Shown: piece after piece, positions 25,430 to 34,581 of the stretch
Layout of the letters: each line of letters begins with the position of its first letter
Position numbering within the stretch: position 1 is the first letter of the stretch
Assembly: GCF_947632095.1 (NCBI RefSeq)
Contig: NZ_CANROA010000005.1
Location: forward strand, 20,737-84,736
Source: an uncultured Microbacterium sp.
Lineage (GTDB): Bacteria; Actinomycetota; Actinomycetes; Actinomycetales; Microbacteriaceae
Length of the DNA: 64,000 nucleotides
Direction: 5' to 3'
The notes under the pieces: model-generated
Database searches by the model: none
What the model saw: the letters and a program-made list of their open reading frames with translations, nothing else
Told to the model about the DNA's origin: nothing
Position numbers and translations under genes: made by a program

Positions 25430-27208
25430 TCAGGAACCGATGAACTCCTCGACGGGGCCGTACTCGGCCGTCTCGCGGATCTCGACGGCGCTCGCGAGGC
25501 CGTCGGTGTCGAGCACGACGATCTCGTTGGCCCCGGTCTTCCACAGCGGACCGGGTGCGTAGAGCGTGACCTGGGGACCACGGTTCCAGAGGCGGCCGAG
25601 CAGGAATCCGTTCAGCCAGACCAGGCTCTTGACTCCGCCGGGCAGGGCGATCCAGGCATCCGCCGGGGTCTCGACCTCCACCGTCGCGACCGCGAGGCCG
25701 TCGGTGCCGTCGGTGCCGTCAGTACCGTCAGCGGTCGGAGCATCGAGCGGGAGCGCGCGGTGCGTCCAGCCGTGCACGAATCGACGGCCGTTGATGCGAA
25801 CCCCTCCGACGATGCCCTTGCGGGCACCGGTCTGCGGGCCGTAGTTGATGCGGCCGAGGCTCTCGACGAGCAAGGTCAGGATGCCGCGGCGCGCACCGCC
25901 GGGGATGGACAGCGTGTGCTCGCCGTCGTGCTCCATGACGCCGATGCGCTCGTCGTCGATGTAGACCACGGCGCGGTCGGCGAGACCGTCGATCGTGACC
26001 GTGCTGTCCGCGGGCACGTCGATGCGTGCCTGGTAGACGACGATGCCGTCCTCGACGCCGAGTTGCTCGAACGTCTGCGGCATGGCGCTCGCCTCGCCGA
26101 CGGCGGGGAGCGTCTCCAGAAGCGCGCGCAGGCCCATGGTCGGAGTCAGCGCGACCGTCTGCGCGGGCTGCACCGGGTTCGCTGCCGGGACCGGCGGCAG
26201 CTCGTTCTCGTGGAACGGCGCGAAGGCCGCGCGCAGCGCGTCGAACTTCGCGTTGGTCGAGCCGTCCTCGCCGATCGGGGCGTCCGAGTCGTAACTGGTG
26301 ATGGTCGGCTCGATCATGCCGAAGTGGTTCGCGCCGGCCCACAGACCGAAGTTCGTGCCACCGTGCGCCATGTACATGCTGACCGAGCCGCCGGCCGCGA
26401 GCAGTTCATCGACCGTGCTGATCATGCTCTCGGCCGAGCGCACGTGGTGCTGCTCGCCCCAGTGGTCGAACCAACCGCCCCACAGCTCCGAGCACATCAG
26501 GGCCTGGCCCGGCTTGCGCAGCGCCTCGGCCTCGTCGACGCCGGTGCCGAACGTGAACGTCGCCATAGCGCCGTCCACCGCACCGTGCGCGATCATGTCG
26601 CTCGTGTGGCCATCGGCGGTCGTCAACAGTTCGACGATGCCGCGCGAGGTGAGCGCGTCGCGCTGGTGGCGCATGTAGTCGTGGTCGCTGCCGAACGAGC
26701 CGTACTCGTTCTCGATCTGCACCGCGACGATCGGTCCGCCGAAGGCCGCCTGCAGCGGGACCATGCGCGGGATGAGCTCGTCGTACCAACGGTCGACGGC
26801 CGCGAGATACGCCGGGTCGCTCGAGCGGATCGCCTGGACGCGACCGGTCAGCCAGAACGGCAGACCGCCGTTCGACCACTCGGCGCAGATGTAGGGGCTC
26901 GGGCGCAGGAAGACGTCGAGGCCGACCTCGCCCGCCAGGCGGATGAACCTCTCGAGGTCGCGCCAGCCGGTGAAGTCGACGTCGCCTTCGGTGCGCTCGT
27001 GGAAGTTCCACGCCACATAGGTGTCGACCGTGTTCGCGCCCATCGCGGCGAGACGGCGCAGGCGATCCTCCCACTGGTCGGGGTGCACACGGAAGTAGTG
27101 CATCGCTCCGGACAGGATGCGGTGCGGCTTGCCGTTGCGCAGCAGCTGCCCCTCCTGCCACACGATCGCCGGGCTCTGGCCGGCGGCCGGCGAGACTGCT
27201 TCATTCAT
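25430..27208 (-). CDS. Beta-galactosidase, glycoside hydrolase family 35
   Basis: 592 aa from ATG 27208 (CAGGAG upstream). Probably cytoplasmic; no signal peptide. The TIM barrel starts FRVHPDQWEDRLRRLAAMGA; the acid/base Glu is in VAVQIENEYGSFGSD and the nucleophile Glu in LMCSELWGGWFDHWG; SMYMAHGGTNFGLWAG is the family block after it. C-terminal beta-sandwich domains end with WLNGFLLGRLWNRGPQ. A 9-bp repeat encodes DGTDGTDGTDG in a linker. Its promoter shares the 14-bp operator with the importer, so it likely cleaves the imported galactoside. Confidence 0.96.
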   Translation of the reverse strand: MNEAVSPAAGQSPAIVWQEGQLLRNGKPHRILSGAMHYFRVHPDQWEDRLRRLAAMGANTVDTYVAWNFHERTEGDVDFTGWRDLERFIRLAGEVGLDVFLRPSPYICAEWSNGGLPFWLTGRVQAIRSSDPAYLAAVDRWYDELIPRMVPLQAAFGGPIVAVQIENEYGSFGSDHDYMRHQRDALTSRGIVELLTTADGHTSDMIAHGAVDGAMATFTFGTGVDEAEALRKPGQALMCSELWGGWFDHWGEQHHVRSAESMISTVDELLAAGGSVSMYMAHGGTNFGLWAGANHFGMIEPTITSYDSDAPIGEDGSTNAKFDALRAAFAPFHENELPPVPAANPVQPAQTVALTPTMGLRALLETLPAVGEASAMPQTFEQLGVEDGIVVYQARIDVPADSTVTIDGLADRAVVYIDDERIGVMEHDGEHTLSIPGGARRGILTLLVESLGRINYGPQTGARKGIVGGVRINGRRFVHGWTHRALPLDAPTADGTDGTDGTDGLAVATVEVETPADAWIALPGGVKSLVWLNGFLLGRLWNRGPQVTLYAPGPLWKTGANEIVVLDTDGLASAVEIRETAEYGPVEEFIGS

Positions 27209-27346
27209 CAGGGACTCCTGCGTGACTATCGCGCCCGGGGTCGCCCGGCGCGTGATGGATGCCTGTCGAGCATGACCGCGCGCACGCCGCCGGAAGAGAT
27301 CATCCGTCCTGAGAGGCGTCACTGCACTGTCTGGCATGACAAAAAC

Positions 27347-27360
27347 TGTTTGCGTTCACA
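27347..27360 (-). promoter_or_regulatory. Probable LacI operator in the galactosidase/lacI gap
   Basis: On the minus strand TGTGAACGCAAACA, identical to 20998-21011. It lies 139 bp from the galactosidase start and 63 bp before lacI, so it can serve both, including autoregulation. Confidence 0.75.
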
Positions 27361-27423
27361 TTATCTCATCACCGGGCGAAGTTCTCCTCGCCATGAAGGC
27401 TCTGAATCACTAGCATTAGAGGC

Positions 27424-28461
27424 ATGTCACCCCGACGGTCCCCCGCTGATCGCGCTCCCAATCAGAACGATGTCGCGCGCCTCGCGGGCGTCTCCGCGCA
27501 GACCGTCTCCCGCGTCATGTCCGGGCAGAGCAATGTGCGCCCCGAAACGGCCCGGCGCGTGCTCAGCGCCGTCGAAGAGCTCGACTATCGCGTGCATGCC
27601 GCCGCGGCATCCCTCGCCTCCGGACGCACCCGCATCCTCGGCGTCATCGTGCTCAGCACCAACCGTTACTCCACCGCCGCGCTCGGCGTGGGAATCGAAC
27701 GCGTCGCCGCAGAGAACGGCTACACCGTCACGACGGCATCCGTCTCGGATCACGCCCCGATCGAAGAGATCGAGGCCGCCTTCGACCTGCTCGAGCGCCA
27801 GGGCGCCGAGGGAATCGTGCTCGGCGTGCCCGTTTCCCTCGACCACCCCGGAATGAGAGCGCGAACAGAGCGCACCCCCTCGACCCGCAACGTGCGCGTC
27901 TCCGCCGACGAGGACGCAGCCTTCGCCGTCGACCAGACCCGCGTCGCGCGCCTCGCCGTCGAACACCTTCTCGACCTCGGCCACGAGACCGTCTGGCATG
28001 TCTCGGGCGATGAGTACTGGACCGAGAGCGTGCAGCGCCGCGAGACGTGGGAGCAGGTCCTGCGCGAGCACGGGATCGAGCCGCCGCCCGTGCTTCCCGC
28101 CGACTGGACGAGCGAATCCGGTTACCGCGCCGGACGCACCCTCGCTGCGATCCCCGGCGCCACCGCCGTCTTCGTCTCGAGCGACGAGATGGCATTCGGT
28201 GTCATGCGCGCGCTCCACGAAGCCGGACGCAGCGTTCCGGACGACGTATCGATCGTCAGCGTCGATGACATCGCCCTCGCCGCCTACGCCTCTCCCGCCC
28301 TCACCACGGTGCGCCAGCCCTTCGAAGAGGTCGGCGCGGCAGCCGCACGCCGAGTCATCGCGCAGATCGAGGGCGAAGCGCCCGTGGGCGAGATCCCCCG
28401 AGTCGAGCCCGAGCTCATCCTGCGCGCCTCGACCGCACCGCCCAACCTGCATCAGGACTGA
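27424..28461 (+). CDS. LacI-family regulator of the galactoside system
   Basis: 345 aa. N-terminal helix-turn-helix NQNDVARLAGVSAQTVSRVM and hinge VLSAVEELDYRVHAAAASLA, then a periplasmic-binding-type sensor domain: ILGVIVLSTNRYSTAALGVG, AVEHLLDLGHETVWHVSGD, and DVSIVSVDDIALAAYASPAL. It diverges from the galactosidase gene and its gap holds the shared operator, so it is the probable repressor of both units, released by a sugar inducer. The inducer is inferred, not shown. Confidence 0.95.
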   Translation: MSPRRSPADRAPNQNDVARLAGVSAQTVSRVMSGQSNVRPETARRVLSAVEELDYRVHAAAASLASGRTRILGVIVLSTNRYSTAALGVGIERVAAENGYTVTTASVSDHAPIEEIEAAFDLLERQGAEGIVLGVPVSLDHPGMRARTERTPSTRNVRVSADEDAAFAVDQTRVARLAVEHLLDLGHETVWHVSGDEYWTESVQRRETWEQVLREHGIEPPPVLPADWTSESGYRAGRTLAAIPGATAVFVSSDEMAFGVMRALHEAGRSVPDDVSIVSVDDIALAAYASPALTTVRQPFEEVGAAAARRVIAQIEGEAPVGEIPRVEPELILRASTAPPNLHQD

Positions 28462-28499
28462 CGGCCCCCGACCCCGATCGGCACCGATAGCCTGGGGGC

Positions 28500-29942
28500 G
28501 TGACGGCGGACGACGATAAAGCCAGGAAAAGGCTTTCACGCGCTCCGAATCGGGCGCTGACCGTTGCCGTCCTCGCCTTCGCCGGTCTGTGCTCGTCATT
28601 CATGTTCACGCTCGTCGTGCCCCTGCAGGCCGAGCTGCCCATTCTGCTGAATGCCTCCCGTGCCGACACCACATGGGTCGTGACGATCACGCTTCTCGTC
28701 GCCGCGATCGCCACGCCGATCTCCGGTCGACTCGGCGACATGTACGGCAAACGACGCATCGTGCTCGTGCTCCTCGCCCTCCTCGTCGTGGGCTCCGTGA
28801 TCGCCGCCGTCTCGGGATCGATCGTCGGCGTCATCATCGGGCGAGCTCTGCAGGGCGCCGTGACGGGCGTCATACCTCTCGGGATCGCGATCATGCGCGA
28901 CATCCTCTCGGCCAAGCACCTGGGAACCGCGGTCGCCCTCATGAGCGCGACGATGGGCGTCGGCGGAGCCCTCGGCATGCCGCTGGCCGCCTACCTCGCG
29001 CTCAACGCCGACTGGCATGCGCTGTTCTGGCTCGCCGCCGCGCTCGGCGTCATCGGCCTCGTGCTCGTGTTCTTCTTCGTTCCCGAGGATGTGCTCCTCT
29101 CCCCCGGCCGCCTCGACCTGATCGGTGCGCTCGGCCTGGCGATCGGGCTCTCGGGCCTGCTCCTCTACGTCTCCCGCGGCGCGGAATGGGGATGGACGTC
29201 GCCCCTCGGGCTCGGCTTCGTCATCGGAGGAGTCCTCGTGCTGCTGCTGTGGGGCCGGTACCAGCTGCGCACCGCGGAGCCGCTGCTCGATCTGCGCGTC
29301 GCCGCCCGCCCCGCCGTTCTGCTGACGAACATCGCGGCGATCGGCATGGGCTTCGCCCTGTTCTCCTCCAACGTCACCTTCCCTCAGATGCTCGAGTTGC
29401 CCGTCGAGACGGGCTCCGGTTTCGGGCTCGACATGCTGACCGCCGCGTTCATCGTCATGCCCGCGGGTCTCGTCATGATGGTGATCTCGCCGCTCTCGGG
29501 ATGGCTCGAGCGCACCATCGGGCCGCGTCCGCTGTTCACCGCCGGAACGGCCGCGATCGTCCTCGCCTACACGTATGTGCTGATCTGGTCGTCGGAGTGG
29601 GTGCACATCCTCATCGCCAACGCGATCATCGGCGTCGGGATCGGCTTCACATTCGCCGCGATGCCGATGATCATCATGCGCTCCGTGCCGGCGAACGAGA
29701 CCGGTGCCTCGAACGGACTGAACGCGCTCTTCCGCTCGGTCGGCACCTCGAGCGCCTCCGCCGTGATGGGCGCGGTACTCGCGGCGATGAGCGTCGAGGT
29801 CGACGGGGTCGCGATCCCGACCCGCGAGGCGTTCGACGTGTGCTTCTGGCTGGCGATCGGCGCGGGCATCATCGCGCTCGTGCTCACGCTGCTGATTCCG
29901 AAGTCGCCGCCCGTCGAACCGCGCCCGTCGCTGCCGCGCTGA
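28500..29942 (+). CDS. MFS transporter, DHA2-like drug exporter
   Basis: 480 aa, GTG start, with about 14 predicted membrane helices. Motif A is GRLGDMYGKRRIVLVLLAL between helices 2 and 3; IIGRALQGAVTGVIPLGIAI resembles motif B, and GGALGMPLAAYLA motif C. This suggests a proton-driven exporter. The MarR gene 18 bp downstream is a likely partner that senses the exported compound. The substrate cannot be told. Confidence 0.92.
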   Translation: MTADDDKARKRLSRAPNRALTVAVLAFAGLCSSFMFTLVVPLQAELPILLNASRADTTWVVTITLLVAAIATPISGRLGDMYGKRRIVLVLLALLVVGSVIAAVSGSIVGVIIGRALQGAVTGVIPLGIAIMRDILSAKHLGTAVALMSATMGVGGALGMPLAAYLALNADWHALFWLAAALGVIGLVLVFFFVPEDVLLSPGRLDLIGALGLAIGLSGLLLYVSRGAEWGWTSPLGLGFVIGGVLVLLLWGRYQLRTAEPLLDLRVAARPAVLLTNIAAIGMGFALFSSNVTFPQMLELPVETGSGFGLDMLTAAFIVMPAGLVMMVISPLSGWLERTIGPRPLFTAGTAAIVLAYTYVLIWSSEWVHILIANAIIGVGIGFTFAAMPMIIMRSVPANETGASNGLNALFRSVGTSSASAVMGAVLAAMSVEVDGVAIPTREAFDVCFWLAIGAGIIALVLTLLIPKSPPVEPRPSLPR

Positions 29943-29960
29943 ACCGACGTTGCCGACAGA

Positions 29961-30443
29961 ATGGATGACATGGCAACACAGCTCAGCCGGATGACCCCGC
30001 AGCAGTCACGCGCCTGGCTCGCCCTGATCAGCACCGCCGAGCTTCTGCCCGCCGCACTCGATGCGCAGCTGCAGCGCGACGCGCAGCTCACGCACTACGA
30101 ATTCATCCTGCTCAGCGCCCTGCAGCGCAGCGGCGCCATGCGGCTGAGCGATCTCGCCGCAGCGACCAACGCCACGCTCCCCCGCACCTCGAAGGTCGTG
30201 TCACGGTTGCAGAAGCGCGATCTCATCGCCCGTGAGGAGAACACCGAAGACCGCCGGTCAGTGCGACTCACGATCACGAAGCAGGGGCGCCGCCGACTCG
30301 TGCTCGCGACACCCGACCACTTCGCCACGGTGCACGAACTCGTCCTCGACCGGCTCGACGAGCAGCAGCTGGCCGCGCTGGCAGAAGCCCTCGAGCCGAT
30401 CGTGGCGGGTCTGGATCCTCAGCGGAAGTTCGGCCCGTTCTGA
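29961..30443 (+). CDS. MarR-family transcriptional regulator
   Basis: 160 aa (ATG 29961; ATG 29970 also possible). Winged helix: LTHYEFILLSALQRSGAMRL, LAAATNATLPRTSKVVSRLQ as recognition helix, LIAREENTEDRRSVRLTITK as wing. Flanking helices form the dimer. It follows the MFS gene at 18 bp and is probably in one transcript with it. Confidence 0.93.
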   Translation: MDDMATQLSRMTPQQSRAWLALISTAELLPAALDAQLQRDAQLTHYEFILLSALQRSGAMRLSDLAAATNATLPRTSKVVSRLQKRDLIAREENTEDRRSVRLTITKQGRRRLVLATPDHFATVHELVLDRLDEQQLAALAEALEPIVAGLDPQRKFGPF

Positions 30444-30461
30444 GCCGGGAACCCGCACCGG

Positions 30462-31379
30462 TCAGTGCGTGTACTCCATGAGCTCGACGCCAAGCGTGCG
30501 GAACGCATCGTGCACGCGCAGGCGGTGGGTGATCGACAGATCATCGAAGCCGACCGTCATCGCGTAGGAGATGCCGGCACGGGGCCCGGCGAGCACACCG
30601 GCCTCGGAGCGGATGCCGCGGTCACGGCCGGTCTTGTTCACGAACAGGAGCCCGTGCGCGTCGTGATCGTGCGCGAACGGGTCGAGGCCGGTGGCGGATG
30701 CCACGAGGCTGAGGTCCTGGTTGAGGCTCAGCCATTCCGAGACCTGTGCGCTGACGGCGGCATCGACGACCCGTGAGTTCACGAGGGCGGAGAACAGCGC
30801 GGCGAGTTCACGGGTCGTTCCGACCGCGACGTGGGGCGCGTCATCCGGGCCCCGCTCATCACGAATCCGGTCGAGGACTGCGGTCCTGCGCAGCGCGAGG
30901 GACTCGAGGCGCGCGCGCACCCGGTGCAGACCGACACGGTTGAGGAGGATGTTCACCGCGATCGGGTCGCCGGCCGTGGCCGCGAGGATCGCGAGGTCGC
31001 CGAGCGGGAGTGCAGGGGCGCGCAGGTTGCGCCAGATCCCGGAAACCGTCACCGGTTCGGTGTCTGAGCGCTCGACGATCTCGAGCGCATCGAGGGAACC
31101 GCTCTCGAACGCTGCGGCGACTTCGATCAGCAGAGGCACGACGCCGAGCCCGCCGATCGGCATCGTCACATGGTCATCGCCCGCGAGGACCTGCTTGCCG
31201 CTGTCGAGGTCGGACACGTGCACCGAGACATGCGCTCCGGATGCTGCCAGCTGCTCCAGTGCCCGCAACGTCGCATCGAACGACCGCCGCCCTCCGGGAG
31301 GCCGTTGCGGTCGACGGCGTCCGCCGCGCTGTGTGCTGCGCAGCACATCGGACGGCGTCGGCTCGGGAGAAATGCCCAC
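30462..31379 (-). CDS. Class A beta-lactamase-fold protein lacking the SxxK catalytic pair
   Basis: GTG 31379 with GGAAGGA upstream, 305 aa, no signal peptide. The fold is suggested by SVHVSDLDSGKQVLAGDD, then VVPLLIEVAAAFESGSLDA, GDPIAVNILLNRVG in the SDN position, and the KTG block FVNKTGRDRGIRSEAGVL. Where SxxK should stand the sequence reads IGGLGVVP: Ser is Gly and Lys is Val. The SDN Ser is also Gly. The protein is therefore probably a non-hydrolytic ligand binder or structural protein, not a resistance enzyme. Confidence 0.75.
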   Translation of the reverse strand: MGISPEPTPSDVLRSTQRGGRRRPQRPPGGRRSFDATLRALEQLAASGAHVSVHVSDLDSGKQVLAGDDHVTMPIGGLGVVPLLIEVAAAFESGSLDALEIVERSDTEPVTVSGIWRNLRAPALPLGDLAILAATAGDPIAVNILLNRVGLHRVRARLESLALRRTAVLDRIRDERGPDDAPHVAVGTTRELAALFSALVNSRVVDAAVSAQVSEWLSLNQDLSLVASATGLDPFAHDHDAHGLLFVNKTGRDRGIRSEAGVLAGPRAGISYAMTVGFDDLSITHRLRVHDAFRTLGVELMEYTH

Positions 31380-31494
31380 GCGTGTTCCTTCCCATGACGG
31401 GTATACAGGGAAAAGCCGTCACGAGGGAGACGCCCCCAGCGGCATTGGCTATCGTAGCCCTGCATACCCGCCCACCGTCACCACCTGTGGAAAA

Positions 31495-33459
31495 TCACCA
31501 GATCGTCACCCGCTCGTCGCTCGGCAGGTAGAGGCCATCGCCCTCCGTGACGCCGAACGCCTCGTAGAAGACGTCGATGTTGCGCACGATCTGGTTGCAG
31601 CGGAACTCGTTCGGCGAGTGCGGGTCGATCGTGAGCAGACGGATCGTCTCGGCCTCCCGGCTCTTCTGCTGCCAGACCTGGGCCCAGCTCAGGAGCAGTC
31701 GCTGCACGCCGGTCAGCCCGTCGATCACCGGGTCGTCTGCTCCGCGGAGCGAGAGCTCATAGGCCTTCAATGCGATACCGAGGCCGCCGAGGTCGCCGAT
31801 GTTCTCGCCGATCGTCAGCGCACCGTTGACGGTGTGCTCATCGGCGAGCCCTGCGGGGACGAGCGCGTCGTACTGGGCGATGAGAGCGGCGGTGCGCTGT
31901 TCGAACGCCGCACGGTCGGCGTCGGTCCACCAGTCCTCGAGCTTGCCGGTGCCGTCATAACGGCTGCCCTGGTCATCGAAACCATGGCCGATCTCATGGC
32001 CGATCACCGCGCCGATGCCGCCGTAGTTGGCGGCTGCGTCGCGCTCGACGTCGAAGAACGGGTACTGCAGGATCGCCGCGGGGAAAACGATCTCGTTCAT
32101 CGACGGGTTGTAATACGCGTTCACCATCTGCGGCGGCATGTGCCACTCGGTGCGATCGATGGGAGCGCCGACCTTGTCGATGTTGCGGTCGTGCTCGAAC
32201 GTCGAGGCTCGACGGACGTTGCCGAACAGGTCGACGGCGTCGATCTCGAGGGCGGAGTAGTCGCGCCATACCTCGGGGTGCCCGATCTTCGGGGTGAATG
32301 CGTCGAGCTTCGCGAGCGCACGCTCACGCGTATCGGGGCTCATCCACTCGAGCGTCGCGATGCTCTGCCGGTAGGCCTCGATGAGGTTCGCGACGAGCTC
32401 GTCCATCGCGGCCTTCGCCGTGGGCGGGTAGTGCCGCTCGACGTAGACCTTTCCGATCGCCTCGCCGAGTGCGCCTTCGGTGAGCGAGACGCCGCGCTTC
32501 CAGCGCTCGCGGATCGTCGGCACGCCGGTGAGCTCGGTGCCGTAGAAGGAGAAGTTCTCCTGCACGAACGCGGCAGGAAGGTAGGGGGCCGCGGCGTGCA
32601 CGGCCTGAGCGCGCAGCCAGTCCTTCCACGCATCGAGACGCTCGGCGACGAGCAGGCCGCCGAGGCCGGCGAAGAAGCTCGGCTGCGAGACGACGATCTC
32701 ATCGAAGGCTGCGGTATTGGTCGGCGCGACGGCTTCGCGCCACCCGGCGAGGTCGACGCCGACGAGGGCCTGCAGCTCGTCCCACGTCTGCAGGTTGTAC
32801 GTCTCGACCGCGTCGCGGCTGCGCACGTTGTCCCAGTGGTGGGCGGCGAGCTCGGTCTCGAGCGCGATGGCGCGATCTGCGCGTGCCGCGGCGTCATCGA
32901 GGCCGGCGAGCGCGAGGAGCCGTTCGAGGTGCGCACGGTAGGCGGTGCGCGTCTCGGCGAAGCTCTCGAGACGGTAATAGCTCTCATCGGGCAGGGAGAG
33001 GCCTGCCTGAACGAGGATCGGCACGTATCGCTCGGGGTTTCCCGGGTCGCCGTCGATGTAGAGGCCGATGAGGTGGGCGCGACCGTCGCGCTCGTAGGCG
33101 CCGGCGAGGCTCAGAAGTGCCGGGATGCTGTCGACCCCGTCGATCTCGGCGAGGGTCTGGGCGAGCGGGGAGATGCCGTCGGCGTCGATGCGCTCGGTGT
33201 TCATGAAGCTCGTGAACAGATCGCCGATCTTGCGCTCGAGCGTGCCCTCGACCGCGTTCTGCGATTCTTCGATGATGGTGCGCACGTCGTCCTGCGCCTG
33301 TTCGGCGAGGAGGTGGAAGGACCCCCAGCGCGCCTTGTCGTCGGGGATCTCGGTGCGGTCGAGCCACCGCCCGTTGACGTATCGGTAGAGGTCGTCCTGC
33401 GGACGGATCTCGGTGCTGAACTCTTCGGTCGCCAGACCTGCGGGAAGGACATCAGTCAT
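31495..33459 (-). CDS. M13-family zinc endopeptidase (PepO/neprilysin-like)
   Basis: 654 aa, ATG start. No signal peptide, so probably cytoplasmic like PepO. It begins with the M13 N-terminal domain (RPQDDLYRYVNGRWLDRTEI). Active-site blocks: VNAYYNPSMNEIVFPAAILQ, the zinc motif VIGHEIGHGFDDQG (HExxH), the third ligand GENIGDLGGLGIALKAYELS, and the C-terminal SPNEFRCNQIV with final IW. It cleaves peptides rather than large proteins in characterised members. Monocistronic; its start is 97 bp from ddh on the other strand. Confidence 0.96.
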   Translation of the reverse strand: MTDVLPAGLATEEFSTEIRPQDDLYRYVNGRWLDRTEIPDDKARWGSFHLLAEQAQDDVRTIIEESQNAVEGTLERKIGDLFTSFMNTERIDADGISPLAQTLAEIDGVDSIPALLSLAGAYERDGRAHLIGLYIDGDPGNPERYVPILVQAGLSLPDESYYRLESFAETRTAYRAHLERLLALAGLDDAAARADRAIALETELAAHHWDNVRSRDAVETYNLQTWDELQALVGVDLAGWREAVAPTNTAAFDEIVVSQPSFFAGLGGLLVAERLDAWKDWLRAQAVHAAAPYLPAAFVQENFSFYGTELTGVPTIRERWKRGVSLTEGALGEAIGKVYVERHYPPTAKAAMDELVANLIEAYRQSIATLEWMSPDTRERALAKLDAFTPKIGHPEVWRDYSALEIDAVDLFGNVRRASTFEHDRNIDKVGAPIDRTEWHMPPQMVNAYYNPSMNEIVFPAAILQYPFFDVERDAAANYGGIGAVIGHEIGHGFDDQGSRYDGTGKLEDWWTDADRAAFEQRTAALIAQYDALVPAGLADEHTVNGALTIGENIGDLGGLGIALKAYELSLRGADDPVIDGLTGVQRLLLSWAQVWQQKSREAETIRLLTIDPHSPNEFRCNQIVRNIDVFYEAFGVTEGDGLYLPSDERVTIW

Positions 33460-33556
33460 GCATCCACTCTATGCGCGGCATCCGACATCGCCCCGGCATC
33501 CACAGACGTCTTCGATACGCTGGTGTCTTCCGCCGTCCGAGAAGGAGCCCGCCCGC

Positions 33557-34543
33557 ATGACCACCCAGATCCGCATCGGAATCGTCGGCTACGGCAACCT
33601 CGGCCGCGGTGTCGAGGCAGCCATCGAGCGCAGCGAGGACATGACTCTCGTCGGCGTCTACACCCGCCGCGATCCCTCCGACGTCGCGACCCGCGGCAGC
33701 GATGTGGCCGTGCACCGGATGGAGGCCCTCGACGAGGCATCCGAGGACATCGACGTGCTGATCCTCTGCGGCGGCTCGAAGAACGACCTGCCCGTGCAGT
33801 CGCCAGCCCTCGCCGCCCGCTTCAACCTCGTCGACAGCTTCGACACGCACGCGCGCATCCCCGAGCACTTCGCGGCGGTCGACGCCACGGCGCGCCCCGC
33901 CGGCACCACGGCGCTGATCTCGGCCGGTTGGGACCCGGGGATGTTCTCCCTCAACCGCGTCTTCGGCGAGGCTCTGCTGCCCGATGGAGACACCTACACG
34001 TTCTGGGGACGCGGCCTCAGCCAGGGCCACTCCGACGCGATCCGCAGGGTTGCGGGCGTCGCCGGCGGCGTTCAGTACACCCTGCCGAGCGAGGATGCCG
34101 TTGCCGCCGTCCGCCGCGGGGACCGTCCGGAGCTCACCACCCGCCAGAAGCACACGCGCGAGTGCTTCGTCGTGCTCGCCGAGGGCGCCGATCCCGCCGT
34201 CGTCCGCGAGGCGATCGTGACGATGCCCGACTACTTCGCCGACTACGACACGACGATCACGTTCATCAGCGCCGAGGAGCTCGCCCGCGACCACGCGGCC
34301 ATGCCGCACGGCGGTTTCGTGATCCGCAGCGGCGTGACCGGCGACGGGGCGACGCAGACGATCGAGTACGGCCTGACGCTCGGCAGCAACCCGGAGTTCA
34401 CGGCGAGCGTTCTCGTCGCCTACGCCCGCGCCGTGCACCGCATGAACGCCGACGGCCAGGTCGGCGCGCGCACGGTCTACGACGTCGCACCCGGCCTGCT
34501 GTCGCCGAAGTCGCCCGAGCAGCTGCGCGCCGAGCTCCTCTGA
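33557..34543 (+). CDS. ddh: Meso-diaminopimelate D-dehydrogenase
   Basis: NADPH-dependent one-step route from tetrahydrodipicolinate to meso-diaminopimelate, for lysine synthesis. ATG 33557 follows GAAGGAG. 328 aa: IRIGIVGYGNLGRGVEAAIE (Rossmann), VLILCGGSKNDLPVQSPALA, NLVDSFDTHARIPEH, SAGWDPGMFSLNRVF and GRGLSQGHSDAIRRVAGV are the blocks of the Corynebacterium-type enzyme. Alternative members of this family act on other D-amino acids, but the HSDAIR and GWDPG segments fit Ddh well. Confidence 0.93.
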   Translation: MTTQIRIGIVGYGNLGRGVEAAIERSEDMTLVGVYTRRDPSDVATRGSDVAVHRMEALDEASEDIDVLILCGGSKNDLPVQSPALAARFNLVDSFDTHARIPEHFAAVDATARPAGTTALISAGWDPGMFSLNRVFGEALLPDGDTYTFWGRGLSQGHSDAIRRVAGVAGGVQYTLPSEDAVAAVRRGDRPELTTRQKHTRECFVVLAEGADPAVVREAIVTMPDYFADYDTTITFISAEELARDHAAMPHGGFVIRSGVTGDGATQTIEYGLTLGSNPEFTASVLVAYARAVHRMNADGQVGARTVYDVAPGLLSPKSPEQLRAELL

Positions 34544-34581
34544 TCCCCGTCTTTGTCCGCGCCCCTCGTTAGGCTCGTGGG

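Noticed and set aside
30462..31379. Active beta-lactamase resistance gene
   Set aside because: SxxK serine and lysine and the SDN serine are all replaced; no signal peptide.
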